Assembly: GCA_039026375.1 (NCBI GenBank)
Contig: JBCCML010000007.1
Span: forward strand, 62,001-126,000
Length of the DNA: 64,000 bases
Source of the DNA: Thermohalobaculum sp039026375
Lineage (GTDB): Bacteria > Pseudomonadota > Alphaproteobacteria > Rhodobacterales > Rhodobacteraceae
Direction: 5' to 3'
The first letter of the stretch is position 1, and the number at the start of each line of letters is the position of its first letter. The notes beneath the pieces were generated by a model, which saw nothing but the letters and a program-made list of their open reading frames with translations, was not told the origin of the DNA and searched no databases. Below are positions 1-8,080 of this stretch, piece after piece. Both the position numbers and the translations under genes were made by a program.

Positions 1-900
1 AACCCATTTCAATTGTTCGAGAAGGATCGGCGCCTCTACGGCCGTGGCACCTGCGATATGAAGGGATTTGATGCGCTGGCGCTTTGCGCGGTCCCGAAAG
101 CGAAGGCCGCAGATTTGAAGCGACCTTTGCAGATCGCGCTTTCCTACGACGAAGAGACGAACATGGATGGGGCGACCCGTCTGGTGCCTGAGATGGTTGC
201 GGCCCTACCGCCTGCCGACGCCGTGATTGTCGGTGAGCCGTCCGAGATGAGGGTTGTGACCGGGCACAAGGGCTCGATGATGATGATGACGCATGTCACG
301 GGATATGAGGTACACTCCTCGCTGGTGCACGAAGGCGTGCCAGCCGTGATGGTGGCAGCGCGTTTGATCGGCTGGCTGGAAGCGCAAATGGCGTCAAACC
401 GGGCAAATGCGCCCGCTGACAGCCGATATGTGCCGCCATACACAACCTTGCATGCCGGGAAGATCCAAGGCGGTACGGCCCAAAACATAACCGCAAAGGA
501 ATGCTCGTTCTCGACGGATATCCGTACGGTACCCCCCGAAAGCTCTGAGGACTGGTTGTCGGCATGGCACGCTGAATGCGCCCGCGTAGAGGCGGAGATC
601 CAAGCGATCCGGCCCGAGGCAAAGATAGAGGTAGAGCTTCAAGGCAATCTGCCCGGTTGTGACCCGCAACAGGCGACAACTGCTGAAGCGATCTGCCGTC
701 AACTCACCGGAGACAATGGAGAGCATGTGGTAAGCTACGGGACAGAGGCCGGGCTGTTTCAGAAGGGTGGCTATTCGACCTGCATTTGTGGCCCCGGTTC
801 GATTGCGCAAGCGCATCAGCCTGACGAGTTTATTGAAGTTGCCCAGCTGGCAGCCGGCGAAGCGTTCATGGACCGGTTGGTTGCGCGACTTGCCAGCTAA
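1..900 (+). CDS. argE: Acetylornithine deacetylase (M20 family), 3' part
   Basis: The reading frame is open from the first base, so the true start lies upstream of the window; about 299 C-terminal residues are present. M20 metallopeptidase hallmarks are visible: the metal-binding GRGTCDMKG segment near the start, the YDEETNMDG segment with the catalytic/metal acidic pair, VGEPSEM further on, and the late metal-ligand histidine in AQAHQPDEF close to the C-terminus. The order and wording of these motifs fit the ArgE branch, which removes the acetyl group from N2-acetylornithine in arginine synthesis; a related amidohydrolase cannot be excluded. The next gene starts about 65 bp downstream. Confidence 0.85.
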   Translation, partial: NPFQLFEKDRRLYGRGTCDMKGFDALALCAVPKAKAADLKRPLQIALSYDEETNMDGATRLVPEMVAALPPADAVIVGEPSEMRVVTGHKGSMMMMTHVTGYEVHSSLVHEGVPAVMVAARLIGWLEAQMASNRANAPADSRYVPPYTTLHAGKIQGGTAQNITAKECSFSTDIRTVPPESSEDWLSAWHAECARVEAEIQAIRPEAKIEVELQGNLPGCDPQQATTAEAICRQLTGDNGEHVVSYGTEAGLFQKGGYSTCICGPGSIAQAHQPDEFIEVAQLAAGEAFMDRLVARLAS

Positions 901-966
901 CCAGGTGGCGTGCTGACATTCGGACTGGGTTTCTTACAGGAGTCCTGCGGGAAGGAGTGTGGTGTT

Positions 967-1812
967 TTGCGGTTCATCGGAGGCGCAATTGCGCTGGTCT
1001 TGGGGCTCTGTGCGGTAACTGTGCATGCCGAGCCTGCGAAGAACCTTTTCGGTGCTCAGCGCACGCCGGCCGCGATGCCGCCCCAGGCACTTGGCGCCTA
1101 TGCTCAGGGTTGTCTGGCTGGTGGCGTTGAACTGCCGGAAACCGGATGGGGCTGGCAGGCAATGCGGTTGTCCAGGAACCGAAACTGGGGCCATCCCAGC
1201 GCGATTGCATTTGTCGAACGGTTGGCAAGCCGCGCGCAGACCATTGGATGGATCGGGCTCTACATTGGTGACATCAGCCAACCGCGAGGTGGCCCGATGC
1301 GATCTGGCCACCGCTCGCATCAATTGGGATTGGATATCGATATCTGGATGCGCCAGCCAACGCGGTTAGATCTTTCCCGAGCGGAGCGTGAGAGGATCGG
1401 TAGCCCCAAGGTCGTGACGAACTTCCGCATCAATCGTTACTGGACCTCAGGCCATCACCAGTTGCTCAAGGCCGCGGCGGAAGATCTGGGTGTCGCACGC
1501 ATCTTCGTCCATCCGGCCATCAAGCAGCAACTTTGCCAAGCCGAACCGTTGGACGACCGCGAATGGTTGGGAAAGATCCGGCCATGGTGGGGACACGATG
1601 CCCATTTTCACGTGCGGTTGAATTGCCCGCCAGAGTCGCCTGATTGTGTGGCACAACCACAGATACCTCCGGGTGACGGCTGCAATGAGACATTAGCGTG
1701 GTGGTTCTCGGAAGAGGCGCGTAATCCCAAACCGGCATCTCCCGGCAAGCCCAGGGGTCAGCTCACGCTCGACGATCTTCCGCTTTCGTGTGCAGGGGTG
1801 TTGGCACAGTGA
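967..1812 (+). CDS. mepA: Penicillin-insensitive murein endopeptidase
   Basis: Periplasmic LAS-type zinc endopeptidase that cuts the D-Ala-mDAP cross-links of peptidoglycan. Visible ligand motifs are SGHRSHQLGLDIDIW near residue 115 and WWGHDAHFHVRL near residue 210, as in MepA. The frame is open from 910, but a TTG at 967 has an AAGGAG site 9 nt upstream and directly begins a signal peptide (MRFIGGAIALVLG, predicted cut after VHA), so I start there; product about 281 aa. Its stop overlaps the start of the next gene (GTGA), suggesting coupled translation. Confidence in family is high, in the exact start moderate. Confidence 0.9.
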   Translation: MRFIGGAIALVLGLCAVTVHAEPAKNLFGAQRTPAAMPPQALGAYAQGCLAGGVELPETGWGWQAMRLSRNRNWGHPSAIAFVERLASRAQTIGWIGLYIGDISQPRGGPMRSGHRSHQLGLDIDIWMRQPTRLDLSRAERERIGSPKVVTNFRINRYWTSGHHQLLKAAAEDLGVARIFVHPAIKQQLCQAEPLDDREWLGKIRPWWGHDAHFHVRLNCPPESPDCVAQPQIPPGDGCNETLAWWFSEEARNPKPASPGKPRGQLTLDDLPLSCAGVLAQ

Positions 1813-2789
1813 ACCCGGCCGTTAGCCTGCTGTCATTGTTGTTCCCGGCGCTTTTGTCAGCCTGTGCGCAGGCAGCCAGCGTTGGCGACCGCGTTCCAGA
1901 ACCGCCGCCTGCTCCACGCGCGGTGGCGGCCGCGACCGTCGACAGCCGTGCAGTTGATGTGGGGCCCGGAGAGCTTGACGGTGTCGTACTATTAGGGGCG
2001 CACGTCCTGACGATGGAGCATCCTGCATTCGGCGGGTTCTCAGCTATCGAAGTTGCCGGTGGCCGGCTCTATGCGGTCACTGACAATGGTTGGTGGATGG
2101 AAGGGGCCATCGTTGAGCGCCCCGGCGGGATTGTCCCGATGAAGGTTCTGTTCACGCCCCTGCGTGATCGGGATGGTGCCACCTATGACAAGTCGGGCGG
2201 TGACGCCGAGGGATTGGCGCTGACACTGGGCAGTGACCAACCCGCGGTATCCTTCGAGTTGGATCACCGGATCATGCGGCGCGCTTCAGACGGGCGGATG
2301 GGTGGATTGATCACGCACCCAGCGTTCGAAGACCTGCGCAGCAATGGCGGATTAGAGGCGCTCGCCGCTCTGCCTGACGGGCGCTTGCTGGTGATTGCCG
2401 AAGATGCCCGCGCGGGCCGTCACCCGATGTTCCTGATCTCTCCCGATGGTCAGCTTCTTCGCGGTGGCTTGCCGGAAGTCGCGTCCTTTAGTGTGACGGG
2501 CTCAGACTTAGGCCCAGACGGAAAGCTCTACGTTTTGTTGCGCGATTACACGCCATTGATCGGCGTCACCATCCGGATTGACCGCTACAATCTCACCGCT
2601 GCGGGGTGGCCGGATGACACGTCACGCCAGCAAATCGCACGGTTTGCAAGCCGAACTGGCATAGACAACATGGAAGGCATCAGTGCGTGGCGGGACCAGA
2701 AAGGTCGGCTTCGCTTGGCGGTGATTTCCGATGACAATTTCAGTGTGGTCCAGCGCACATTGCTGATGGATCTTCTAGTTCTGGAGTGA
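1809..2789 (+). CDS. Esterase-like activity of phytase family lipoprotein
   Basis: About 326 aa. The GTG at 1809 overlaps the mepA stop and starts a hydrophobic leader ending in a lipobox (LLSAC), so this is probably a lipoprotein; longer starts lie inside mepA. The body reads as the phytase-like beta-propeller family: repeated GG-LYAVTDNG, LPDGRLLVIAED and DGKLYVLLRDY blades, closing with SDDNFSVVQRT near the C-terminus. Family members are predicted secreted phosphatases or esterases, but the substrate is not established. Coupling with mepA suggests co-expression only; no role in cell-wall turnover is shown. Confidence 0.75.
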   Translation: MNPAVSLLSLLFPALLSACAQAASVGDRVPEPPPAPRAVAAATVDSRAVDVGPGELDGVVLLGAHVLTMEHPAFGGFSAIEVAGGRLYAVTDNGWWMEGAIVERPGGIVPMKVLFTPLRDRDGATYDKSGGDAEGLALTLGSDQPAVSFELDHRIMRRASDGRMGGLITHPAFEDLRSNGGLEALAALPDGRLLVIAEDARAGRHPMFLISPDGQLLRGGLPEVASFSVTGSDLGPDGKLYVLLRDYTPLIGVTIRIDRYNLTAAGWPDDTSRQQIARFASRTGIDNMEGISAWRDQKGRLRLAVISDDNFSVVQRTLLMDLLVLE

Positions 2790-2802
2790 TCAGGCCGCGG
2801 GG

Positions 2803-3627
2803 TCAGTTTTTCTTTTGAGTGTCGGACATGATCGCTTGCCAGGCGTCCTCTGCCGTCTCGACAAAGCTGAAAAGCTCCAGATCCTCCGCGCCAGTCGTTC
2901 CGGCATCAGCCAGAGCCTCCCAATCGACGATCGAGCGCCAGAACGCCTCGCCGAACAACAGCACGGGCACGCGCTTCATCCGATCTGTCTGGATCAGGGT
3001 CAGTGTCTCGAACAACTCGTCGAGCGTTCCGAAGCCACCTGGAAAGACGGCCACGGCCGCAGCGCGCATCAAGAAGTGCATTTTGCGGATGGCGAAGTAG
3101 TGGAAGTTGAAACAGAGCTCAGGCGTGACAAAGGCGTTAGGTGCCTGCTCGTGCGGTAAGACGATGTTCAGCCCCACGCTGGGCGCTCCAACTTCGCTTG
3201 CACCACGATTGCCAGCTTCCATGACGCCCGGCCCGCCGCCCGTCACCACCACATAGTCTCGGCCGCCATTTGCCAGGCACTCCTTGCCGGCGAGCTGCGC
3301 GAACTTTCGTGCCTCGTCGTAGTAGTGTGCAAGATCGCCCAGCGCCTTGGTCCGTGCCTGCTCCTGTTCCTCCGGTCGGGGGATTCTGGCGCCGCCAAAA
3401 AGCACGACGGTGGAGTCGATACCCAAATCCGACATGATCAGTTCGGGCTTCAACAACTCCAACTGCAGCCGCAGGGGGCGCAGCCGTTCACGCCGAAGAA
3501 ACTCGGTATCTTCAAACGCCAGCCGATAGGCAGGCGCTCGGGTTTGCTCGGTGTCGGGCGTTTGACGAACAATCTCGACATCCTGTCCTGCAGAACGAAA
3601 GATCGAGTGGCGCTCTTCTTCTGTCAT
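2803..3627 (-). CDS. LOG-family protein (TIGR00730 type)
   Basis: Rossmann-fold LOG family protein; characterised members release cytokinin-type free bases from nucleoside 5'-monophosphates, though many bacterial members are simply nucleotide hydrolases. The signature PGGFGTLDELFE and the GGGPGVMEAGNRGA phosphate-binding segment are present. The open frame extends to 3789, but the ATG at 3627 has AAGGAG upstream at good spacing and the first residues (MTEEERHS) look like a true N-terminus, giving 274 aa. It is divergent from dapD, whose start is 93 bp away, so the two share an upstream region. Confidence 0.85.
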   Translation of the reverse strand: MTEEERHSIFRSAGQDVEIVRQTPDTEQTRAPAYRLAFEDTEFLRRERLRPLRLQLELLKPELIMSDLGIDSTVVLFGGARIPRPEEQEQARTKALGDLAHYYDEARKFAQLAGKECLANGGRDYVVVTGGGPGVMEAGNRGASEVGAPSVGLNIVLPHEQAPNAFVTPELCFNFHYFAIRKMHFLMRAAAVAVFPGGFGTLDELFETLTLIQTDRMKRVPVLLFGEAFWRSIVDWEALADAGTTGAEDLELFSFVETAEDAWQAIMSDTQKKN

Positions 3628-3719
3628 CGGGTTCTCCTTGACGAGACCGGCACGATTGCGTGCCGGGAGGGTTGTGTCTATAGGCTCGCTCGGGTCAACG
3701 GAGCCTGAAGGAGCAAGAG

Positions 3720-4565
3720 ATGAACCACGCCGACCTGGAAGCTGCGATCGAGTCTGCCTGGGACGCGCGCGACACCATCTCCGCCGCAACCACTGGTGAC
3801 GTTCGAGAAGCGGTTGATGCTGCTCTGCTTGCCATGGATCAAGGCGCCTTGCGCGTGGCAGAGCGGGCCGACGATGGCAGCTGGCACGTGAACCAGTGGG
3901 CCAAGAAGGCGGTGCTGCTGAGCTTCCGGCTGAACGACATGACCCCGATCGAGGGCGGCCCGGGTGGGGCGACCTGGTGGGACAAGGTGCCCTCGAAGTT
4001 CGAGGGCTGGGGCGAGAATGAATGGGGGGCCGCGGGCTTCCGGGCCGTACCTGGCTGCTGGGTGCGCCGGTCGGCCTATGTCGCGCCGGGCGTGGTTCTG
4101 ATGCCGAGCTTCGTGAACCTGGGCGCCTATGTGGACAGCGGCACCATGGTGGACACCTGGGCGACCGTGGGGTCCTGCGCGCAGATCGGCAAGAACGTGC
4201 ACCTTTCGGGTGGTGCCGGGATCGGCGGCGTGCTGGAGCCCCTGCAGGCGGGCCCCGTGATCGTCGAGGACAACTGCTTTATCGGGGCGCGGTCCGAGGT
4301 GGTCGAGGGCGTGATCGTCCGCGAAGGCTCGGTCCTGTCGATGGGTGTCTTCATCGGGGCCTCGACCAAGATCGTTGATCGGATGACGGGCGAGGTCTTC
4401 GTCGGTGAAGTGCCGCCCTATTCGGTGGTCGTCCCCGGCTCGCTGCCCGGCAAGGCGCTGCCCGATGGCACGCCCGGCCCCAGCCTCTACTGCGCGGTGA
4501 TCATCAAGCGCGTGGATGAGCGGACGCGGTCGAAGACCTCGATCAACGATCTGCTGCGCGACTGA
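3720..4565 (+). CDS. dapD: 2,3,4,5-tetrahydropyridine-2,6-dicarboxylate N-succinyltransferase
   Basis: Cytosolic enzyme of the succinylase branch of lysine/meso-diaminopimelate synthesis; it transfers succinyl from CoA to tetrahydrodipicolinate. The 281-aa length is close to the usual 274. The left-handed beta-helix hexapeptide region is plain from about residue 115: RRSAYVAPGVVLMPSFVN, GAYVDSGTMVDTWATVGS, GGAGIGGVLEP and DNCFIGARSEVVEGV. An ATG with GGAG about 8 nt upstream sets the start. Its pathway partner dapE lies 2.3 kb downstream, separated by an inserted cassette of unrecognised genes, which is not the usual close pairing. Confidence 0.97.
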   Translation: MNHADLEAAIESAWDARDTISAATTGDVREAVDAALLAMDQGALRVAERADDGSWHVNQWAKKAVLLSFRLNDMTPIEGGPGGATWWDKVPSKFEGWGENEWGAAGFRAVPGCWVRRSAYVAPGVVLMPSFVNLGAYVDSGTMVDTWATVGSCAQIGKNVHLSGGAGIGGVLEPLQAGPVIVEDNCFIGARSEVVEGVIVREGSVLSMGVFIGASTKIVDRMTGEVFVGEVPPYSVVVPGSLPGKALPDGTPGPSLYCAVIIKRVDERTRSKTSINDLLRD

Positions 4566-4567
4566 GA

Positions 4568-4593
4568 GTAGGGTGGGTCCAGACCCACCCTAC
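4568..4593. repeat. Perfect 11-bp inverted repeat after dapD
   Basis: GTAGGGTGGGT, a 4-nt loop CCAG, then ACCCACCCTAC: a perfect hairpin beginning 3 nt after the dapD stop and ending 8 nt before the next start. No T-run follows, so it is not a classical terminator. It resembles dispersed REP-like elements of the GTAGGGTGGG type. It could protect the dapD mRNA end or limit read-through. Confidence 0.7.
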
Positions 4594-4601
4594 GCGTGCC
4601 G

Positions 4602-5495
4602 ATGATGTGGGGTGACTTCCGGACGCTCCAGGCCCTGGCTGATCTGCAGGCCCTGGCGCGGGAGACGGCGCCAGCGCTAGGGGAGGCAGCCGTCCGGGTG
4701 GCGGCGAACGGTTGCGCGCTGGAGGCGGATGAGGACGGGATCGCCTGCCTCGAGGCGGCGGAACTTGCGGCGGCAGATCTGGGAGCCCAGGGTTTCGTCG
4801 CTGGCAAAGCGATCTTGCTGGCCGATTGCCTGCGGGGTGGGCTGTCACCCGACAGTCTCGCCAAGACCCATGCTTCCGCCGAGGCCTATGCTGGCGTGCC
4901 ACCCCATCCCCGGGCGGTGCTGCTGACGGGGTTCAAGGAGGCCCGTCGCTTTGCCCAGCAGCCGGGGTATCACGCTCCTGATCCAACCCTTCTGATCGCG
5001 ACTGACCGGCAGGCCATCACGACGGCGCTGGTCACGATTGCCCGGTCGCTGACGCAGGACGACCTCGTCCAGATCTCCAGGGCGGACTACGGTTATGGGG
5101 CTGAAGAGCATCTCTCGGCATTGAAGGACCTGCTTCGCACCCTCGATGATGGGCAGGTTCATGCGCGGGATTGGGAGCCTTGGGAGGTGATCTCCTTGAC
5201 CAGTCACGTTCCAGCTGAACCTTGGTTCCCGCAGACGACGGCCTTGATGCTGCTTGACGCCATGGCTGGGACTGACCGGCTGCAGAAGATGGAATTCCGC
5301 TGGCAAAGCAATGCTGCCCATTACTGCGCGATGCCGGAGCAATACGCGGCGCCGTTCCTTGCCGCGTTCAGACATCTCTACGAGACTGTTGATGACTGGG
5401 ACCCGTACTGGGAGTACCGGTCCGCGCTGGGCGAGCGGGCCGTGGTCATCCCTCCTGCGGCGCCCGCCTTCCTGAAAGGGGCTCGAGATGCCTGA
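4602..5495 (+). CDS. Uncharacterised protein, paralogue of the gene at 5600
   Basis: About 297 aa, no signal peptide or membrane segment, function not recognised. It is clearly paralogous to the product of 5600-6448: shared landmarks include a W-P-x-E-x(V/I)SL segment, an LLLID/MLLDA helix, the AAFRH-YE--D-WDP stretch and the C-terminal IPPAAPAFLKG-RDA. Start codons at 4596, 4602 and 4605 are all possible; the 4602 ATG sits just after the hairpin and lacks a clear ribosome site. The coding end overlaps a 36-codon ORF. Paralogues beside small partners can be immunity-type proteins, but nothing here proves that. Confidence 0.6.
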   Translation: MMWGDFRTLQALADLQALARETAPALGEAAVRVAANGCALEADEDGIACLEAAELAAADLGAQGFVAGKAILLADCLRGGLSPDSLAKTHASAEAYAGVPPHPRAVLLTGFKEARRFAQQPGYHAPDPTLLIATDRQAITTALVTIARSLTQDDLVQISRADYGYGAEEHLSALKDLLRTLDDGQVHARDWEPWEVISLTSHVPAEPWFPQTTALMLLDAMAGTDRLQKMEFRWQSNAAHYCAMPEQYAAPFLAAFRHLYETVDDWDPYWEYRSALGERAVVIPPAAPAFLKGARDA

Positions 5496-5523
5496 GGTCT
5501 TCACATTGCTGGTCCAGGTCGGA
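5457..5523 (+). repeat. Direct repeat copy 1 (partner 6410-6476)
   Basis: About 67 bp that match 6410-6476 with three mismatches by my reading. The repeat spans the 3' end of the large gene, its stop, and the start of the small partner ORF, and marks the boundary of a 953-bp duplicated unit. Confidence 0.8.
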
Positions 5524-5598
5524 TGCTCGCACGACGACGGCCGAGATCTACGACTGCTTCAGCGTCTGACATCCACGCACGAGGCAGGAAAAGTCTGA
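5488..5598 (+). CDS. Short ORF, truncated relative of the 6441 gene
   Basis: 36-codon ORF starting MPEVFTLLVQVG, the same first 12 residues as the 100-aa product at 6441, with the same AAGGGG-type site upstream. After about residue 15 the sequence diverges completely and stops just before the GTG of the next gene. I read it as the remnant of the small partner gene in the first copy of a tandem duplication. Whether it is translated is unknown. Confidence 0.45.
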   Translation: MPEVFTLLVQVGCSHDDGRDLRLLQRLTSTHEAGKV

Positions 5599-5599
5599 C

Positions 5600-6448
5600 G
5601 TGAGCTACGTTCCGGACTTCCAGCAGTTCCAGTCGAACACCGATCTGCGCGCCTTGTCTGAGCAGTTATCCCTAGCGGAGGGGGATGTCACCGCCATCAC
5701 CGCACCCGAACAACCCGATTGGGTTCGGGTGGAGATGCTGGCGGCCGAGCCTGACTCCTCCGATTTCGCGCCTGCAACCGCTTGGCTGATCCGCAATGTG
5801 CTAGCGGGAAAGGGTGATCCGCAGGGGCTTCAGTGGAACTGGGACTGCTTCGAGGAGGCCTACGCGGCGCTGCGCCCTGACATTCGATCGATCCTAGCGG
5901 TCGGGTTTCGACGGGCGGGCGTGGATGCGCCGCACGCATGGCGATCCAGCCTGGATACAGAATCCATTCGTCGCGGTCTCAGAGCGCTCGCACAGGAAAT
6001 GACCTTGGCGGAGCGGGAAGCCATCGCCAAGTCAGACGGCCATGGTCGATGGCAGGATCATGTGGCCGCGCTGGTTAAGGTGATTGATGGACAGAACTGC
6101 CACATGAACAAGGAACAGTATTGGTATCCTCACGAGGCAGTTTCGCTAGCTGCCTACGGACCGTCCTGCCGACCAGAGTTCTTGGGCGCAACGGCGCTTC
6201 TGCTGATAGATGAACTACCCGCGCCGGATGTCGTATCGACTTGGAAATGGTCGTTGTTGGCGAACGAGTACAGCCAGTTGGAAGAGCCCGGCCGATCTGC
6301 CATCCTGGCGGCGTTCCGGCATTGCTATGAGCACAACGATCAGTGGGACCCTGACTTCGCCCATCTGCGCAAGAAAGATGGTAAACGCCCTATGGTCGCT
6401 GTCCCGCCCGCGGCGCCTGCCTTCCTGAAAGGGCCTCGAGATGCCTGA
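5600..6448 (+). CDS. Uncharacterised protein, paralogue of the gene at 4602
   Basis: 282 aa with a GTG start 1 nt after the stop of the short ORF. No recognised domain, no signal peptide, no transmembrane segment; acidic and tryptophan-rich. It aligns with the 4602 product over most of the length, most strongly in the C-terminal third (DQWDP, PPAAPAFLKGPRDA). Its last 8 nt overlap the start of the 100-aa gene at 6441, so the two are probably translated together. Function unknown; a duplicated two-gene unit is the only thing the sequence supports. Confidence 0.65.
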   Translation: MSYVPDFQQFQSNTDLRALSEQLSLAEGDVTAITAPEQPDWVRVEMLAAEPDSSDFAPATAWLIRNVLAGKGDPQGLQWNWDCFEEAYAALRPDIRSILAVGFRRAGVDAPHAWRSSLDTESIRRGLRALAQEMTLAEREAIAKSDGHGRWQDHVAALVKVIDGQNCHMNKEQYWYPHEAVSLAAYGPSCRPEFLGATALLLIDELPAPDVVSTWKWSLLANEYSQLEEPGRSAILAAFRHCYEHNDQWDPDFAHLRKKDGKRPMVAVPPAAPAFLKGPRDA

Positions 6449-6476
6449 GGTCTTCACATTGCTGGTTCAGGTCGGA
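6410..6476 (+). repeat. Direct repeat copy 2 (partner 5457-5523)
   Basis: Second copy of the 67-bp boundary repeat. Here it runs into the intact small gene, whereas copy 1 runs into the truncated one, so this copy probably keeps the ancestral arrangement. Confidence 0.8.
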
Positions 6477-6743
6477 CGATCCGAGGATGACGGGCTGCCC
6501 GAGGGCGCTACGGGGGCGGCACTCCTCTGCTATGCCGCGGGCAAGGACGAGAAGAACGCGGTCGACGAGACGGTGCTGGTCCTGAAGCAAGCCGGCATGG
6601 CGCCGCTCGAGGTAGACTCCTATGGCTCCCGTGCCGACCGCGAAGACGAAGGCGACCTCGACCCAGCCGAGACCGAGCTGATGGACCGTGCACTCAAAGA
6701 GAACGCCGTCATAGTCGCCCAAGTCACTACCTTCGACGATTGA
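6441..6743 (+). CDS. Uncharacterised 100-aa acidic protein
   Basis: Starts MPEVFTLLVQVG and ends in an acidic tail (VIVAQVTTFDD). No family recognised. ATG overlaps the end of the preceding gene by 8 nt, with AAAGGG upstream. It contains a central helix-like AVDETVLVLKQAG stretch and many Asp/Glu residues (for example DREDEGDLDPAETE), and looks cytosolic. Together with 5600-6448 it forms a two-gene unit of which 4602-5598 is a decayed copy. It is placed between dapD and dapE but shares nothing visible with lysine synthesis. Confidence 0.6.
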   Translation: MPEVFTLLVQVGRSEDDGLPEGATGAALLCYAAGKDEKNAVDETVLVLKQAGMAPLEVDSYGSRADREDEGDLDPAETELMDRALKENAVIVAQVTTFDD

Positions 6744-6853
6744 AGCACTGAAGTCGGGGAAGACTGCGCGTTTTGCCCGGCGAGCTGCCTTGATACACGA
6801 CCATAGCTTTAGTAGGCGCGTCCCGAGAGCACATGTTGGGAGGGTTTGAGAAA

Positions 6854-7990
6854 GTGACTGTCGATCCAGTTGCGTTGACCGCAGATCTAATCCGATGCCC
6901 CTCTGTCACACCAGAGGATGGCGGCGCGATGACCCTCTTGGAGCAAGTTTTAAGCGACGCCGGCTTTACCTGCACACGGATCTCTCGCGGCGGGGTCGAA
7001 AACCTCTATGCGCGCTGGGGCTCAAGCGCCCCTGTTTTCGCCTTTGCCGGCCATACCGACGTGGTACCGCCCGGCGATGAGGCCGGATGGCAGCATCACC
7101 CATTCTCTGGCCACTTGGATAATGACGGCATCCTTTGGGGCCGTGGTGCGTGCGACATGAAATCTGGTGTCGCTGCTTTCGTTGCAGCCGCCGTGAGAAT
7201 GGTCGCGGATTCGCCGCCAGAGGGCTCGATTTCGCTCCTGATTACTGGTGATGAAGAAGGCCCTGCAACCGACGGGACCGTCGCTATTCTGGATTGGATG
7301 CGTGCGTCGGGTGAGACGGCAGATTTCTGCATTGTCGGAGAACCAACTTCGGTTGTCCAACTGGGCGACACGATCAAGATCGGTCGCAGGGGATCAATGA
7401 CCGGAACGCTGACGGTTCGTGGTCGTCAGGGTCATACGGCATATCCTGAACGCGCCGTGAACCCGCTGCCCGTACTTTCGCGGGTCTGCGCCCAACTTGA
7501 CGACACGCCCATCGATATGGGCTCGACCCACTTCCAGCCGTCTACCTTGGCGTTGGCGTCAATAGATACCGGGAATGCTGCATCGAACGTGATCCCCAGC
7601 GAAGGGCGCGCGGTGTTCAATGTCCGTTTCAATGATCTACAGACTGCCGAGCGCATTCGTATCTGGGCTGACCAGATACTCGTCACTGCCCTGCAGGGCA
7701 CAGGATGTGAGGCCGAGATCGAGTGGTCGGTTTCTGGGGAGAGTTTCCTGACCCAACCTGGGCCACTCGTTGAGATTGCGGTGGATGCAATCACCGACCG
7801 GATGTTGGAGAGACCGGTGCTCTCGACGGGTGGGGGCACCTCTGATGCGCGCTTCATCAAGGACATCTGCCCGGTCATCGAGATCGGATTGGTTGGCGAC
7901 ACCATGCATCAATCCGACGAGCGCACGCGATCCAAAGATATCACGACCTTATCCGAGGTCTATTTCGACATCATGCGCCGGTTCTTCTAG
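6854..7990 (+). CDS. dapE: Succinyl-diaminopimelate desuccinylase
   Basis: M20 zinc hydrolase that removes succinate from N-succinyl-LL-diaminopimelate, the step after DapD/DapC. Motifs in order: IRCPSVTPEDGG at the N-terminus, FAGHTDVVPPGD with the first metal histidine, WGRGACDMKSGV, GDEEGPATDGT with the catalytic Glu pair, VGEPTS, and the late MHQSDERT histidine. An ATG at 6833 is in frame, but the GTG at 6854 has GGGAGGG 9 nt upstream and gives the normal DapE N-terminus, so I prefer 6854 (378 aa). Confidence 0.95.
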   Translation: MTVDPVALTADLIRCPSVTPEDGGAMTLLEQVLSDAGFTCTRISRGGVENLYARWGSSAPVFAFAGHTDVVPPGDEAGWQHHPFSGHLDNDGILWGRGACDMKSGVAAFVAAAVRMVADSPPEGSISLLITGDEEGPATDGTVAILDWMRASGETADFCIVGEPTSVVQLGDTIKIGRRGSMTGTLTVRGRQGHTAYPERAVNPLPVLSRVCAQLDDTPIDMGSTHFQPSTLALASIDTGNAASNVIPSEGRAVFNVRFNDLQTAERIRIWADQILVTALQGTGCEAEIEWSVSGESFLTQPGPLVEIAVDAITDRMLERPVLSTGGGTSDARFIKDICPVIEIGLVGDTMHQSDERTRSKDITTLSEVYFDIMRRFF

Positions 7991-8004
7991 GGCGCTGACG
8001 GGCG

Positions 8005-8040
8005 AGGCTTACCGTCGCCTAAGCTCACGTTAGCCTTTTT
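8005..8040 (+). terminator. Possible rho-independent terminator after dapE
   Basis: Stem AGGCTTAC / GTTAGCCT with one mismatch and a 16-nt loop, followed at once by TTTTT. It lies 14 nt after the dapE stop. The long loop makes this a moderate candidate; a competing GGCGA/TCGCC stem overlaps it. Confidence 0.4.
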
Positions 8041-8080
8041 CTGCGACCCATGGCATCTCGCGAGATTACACGGTGAGATC

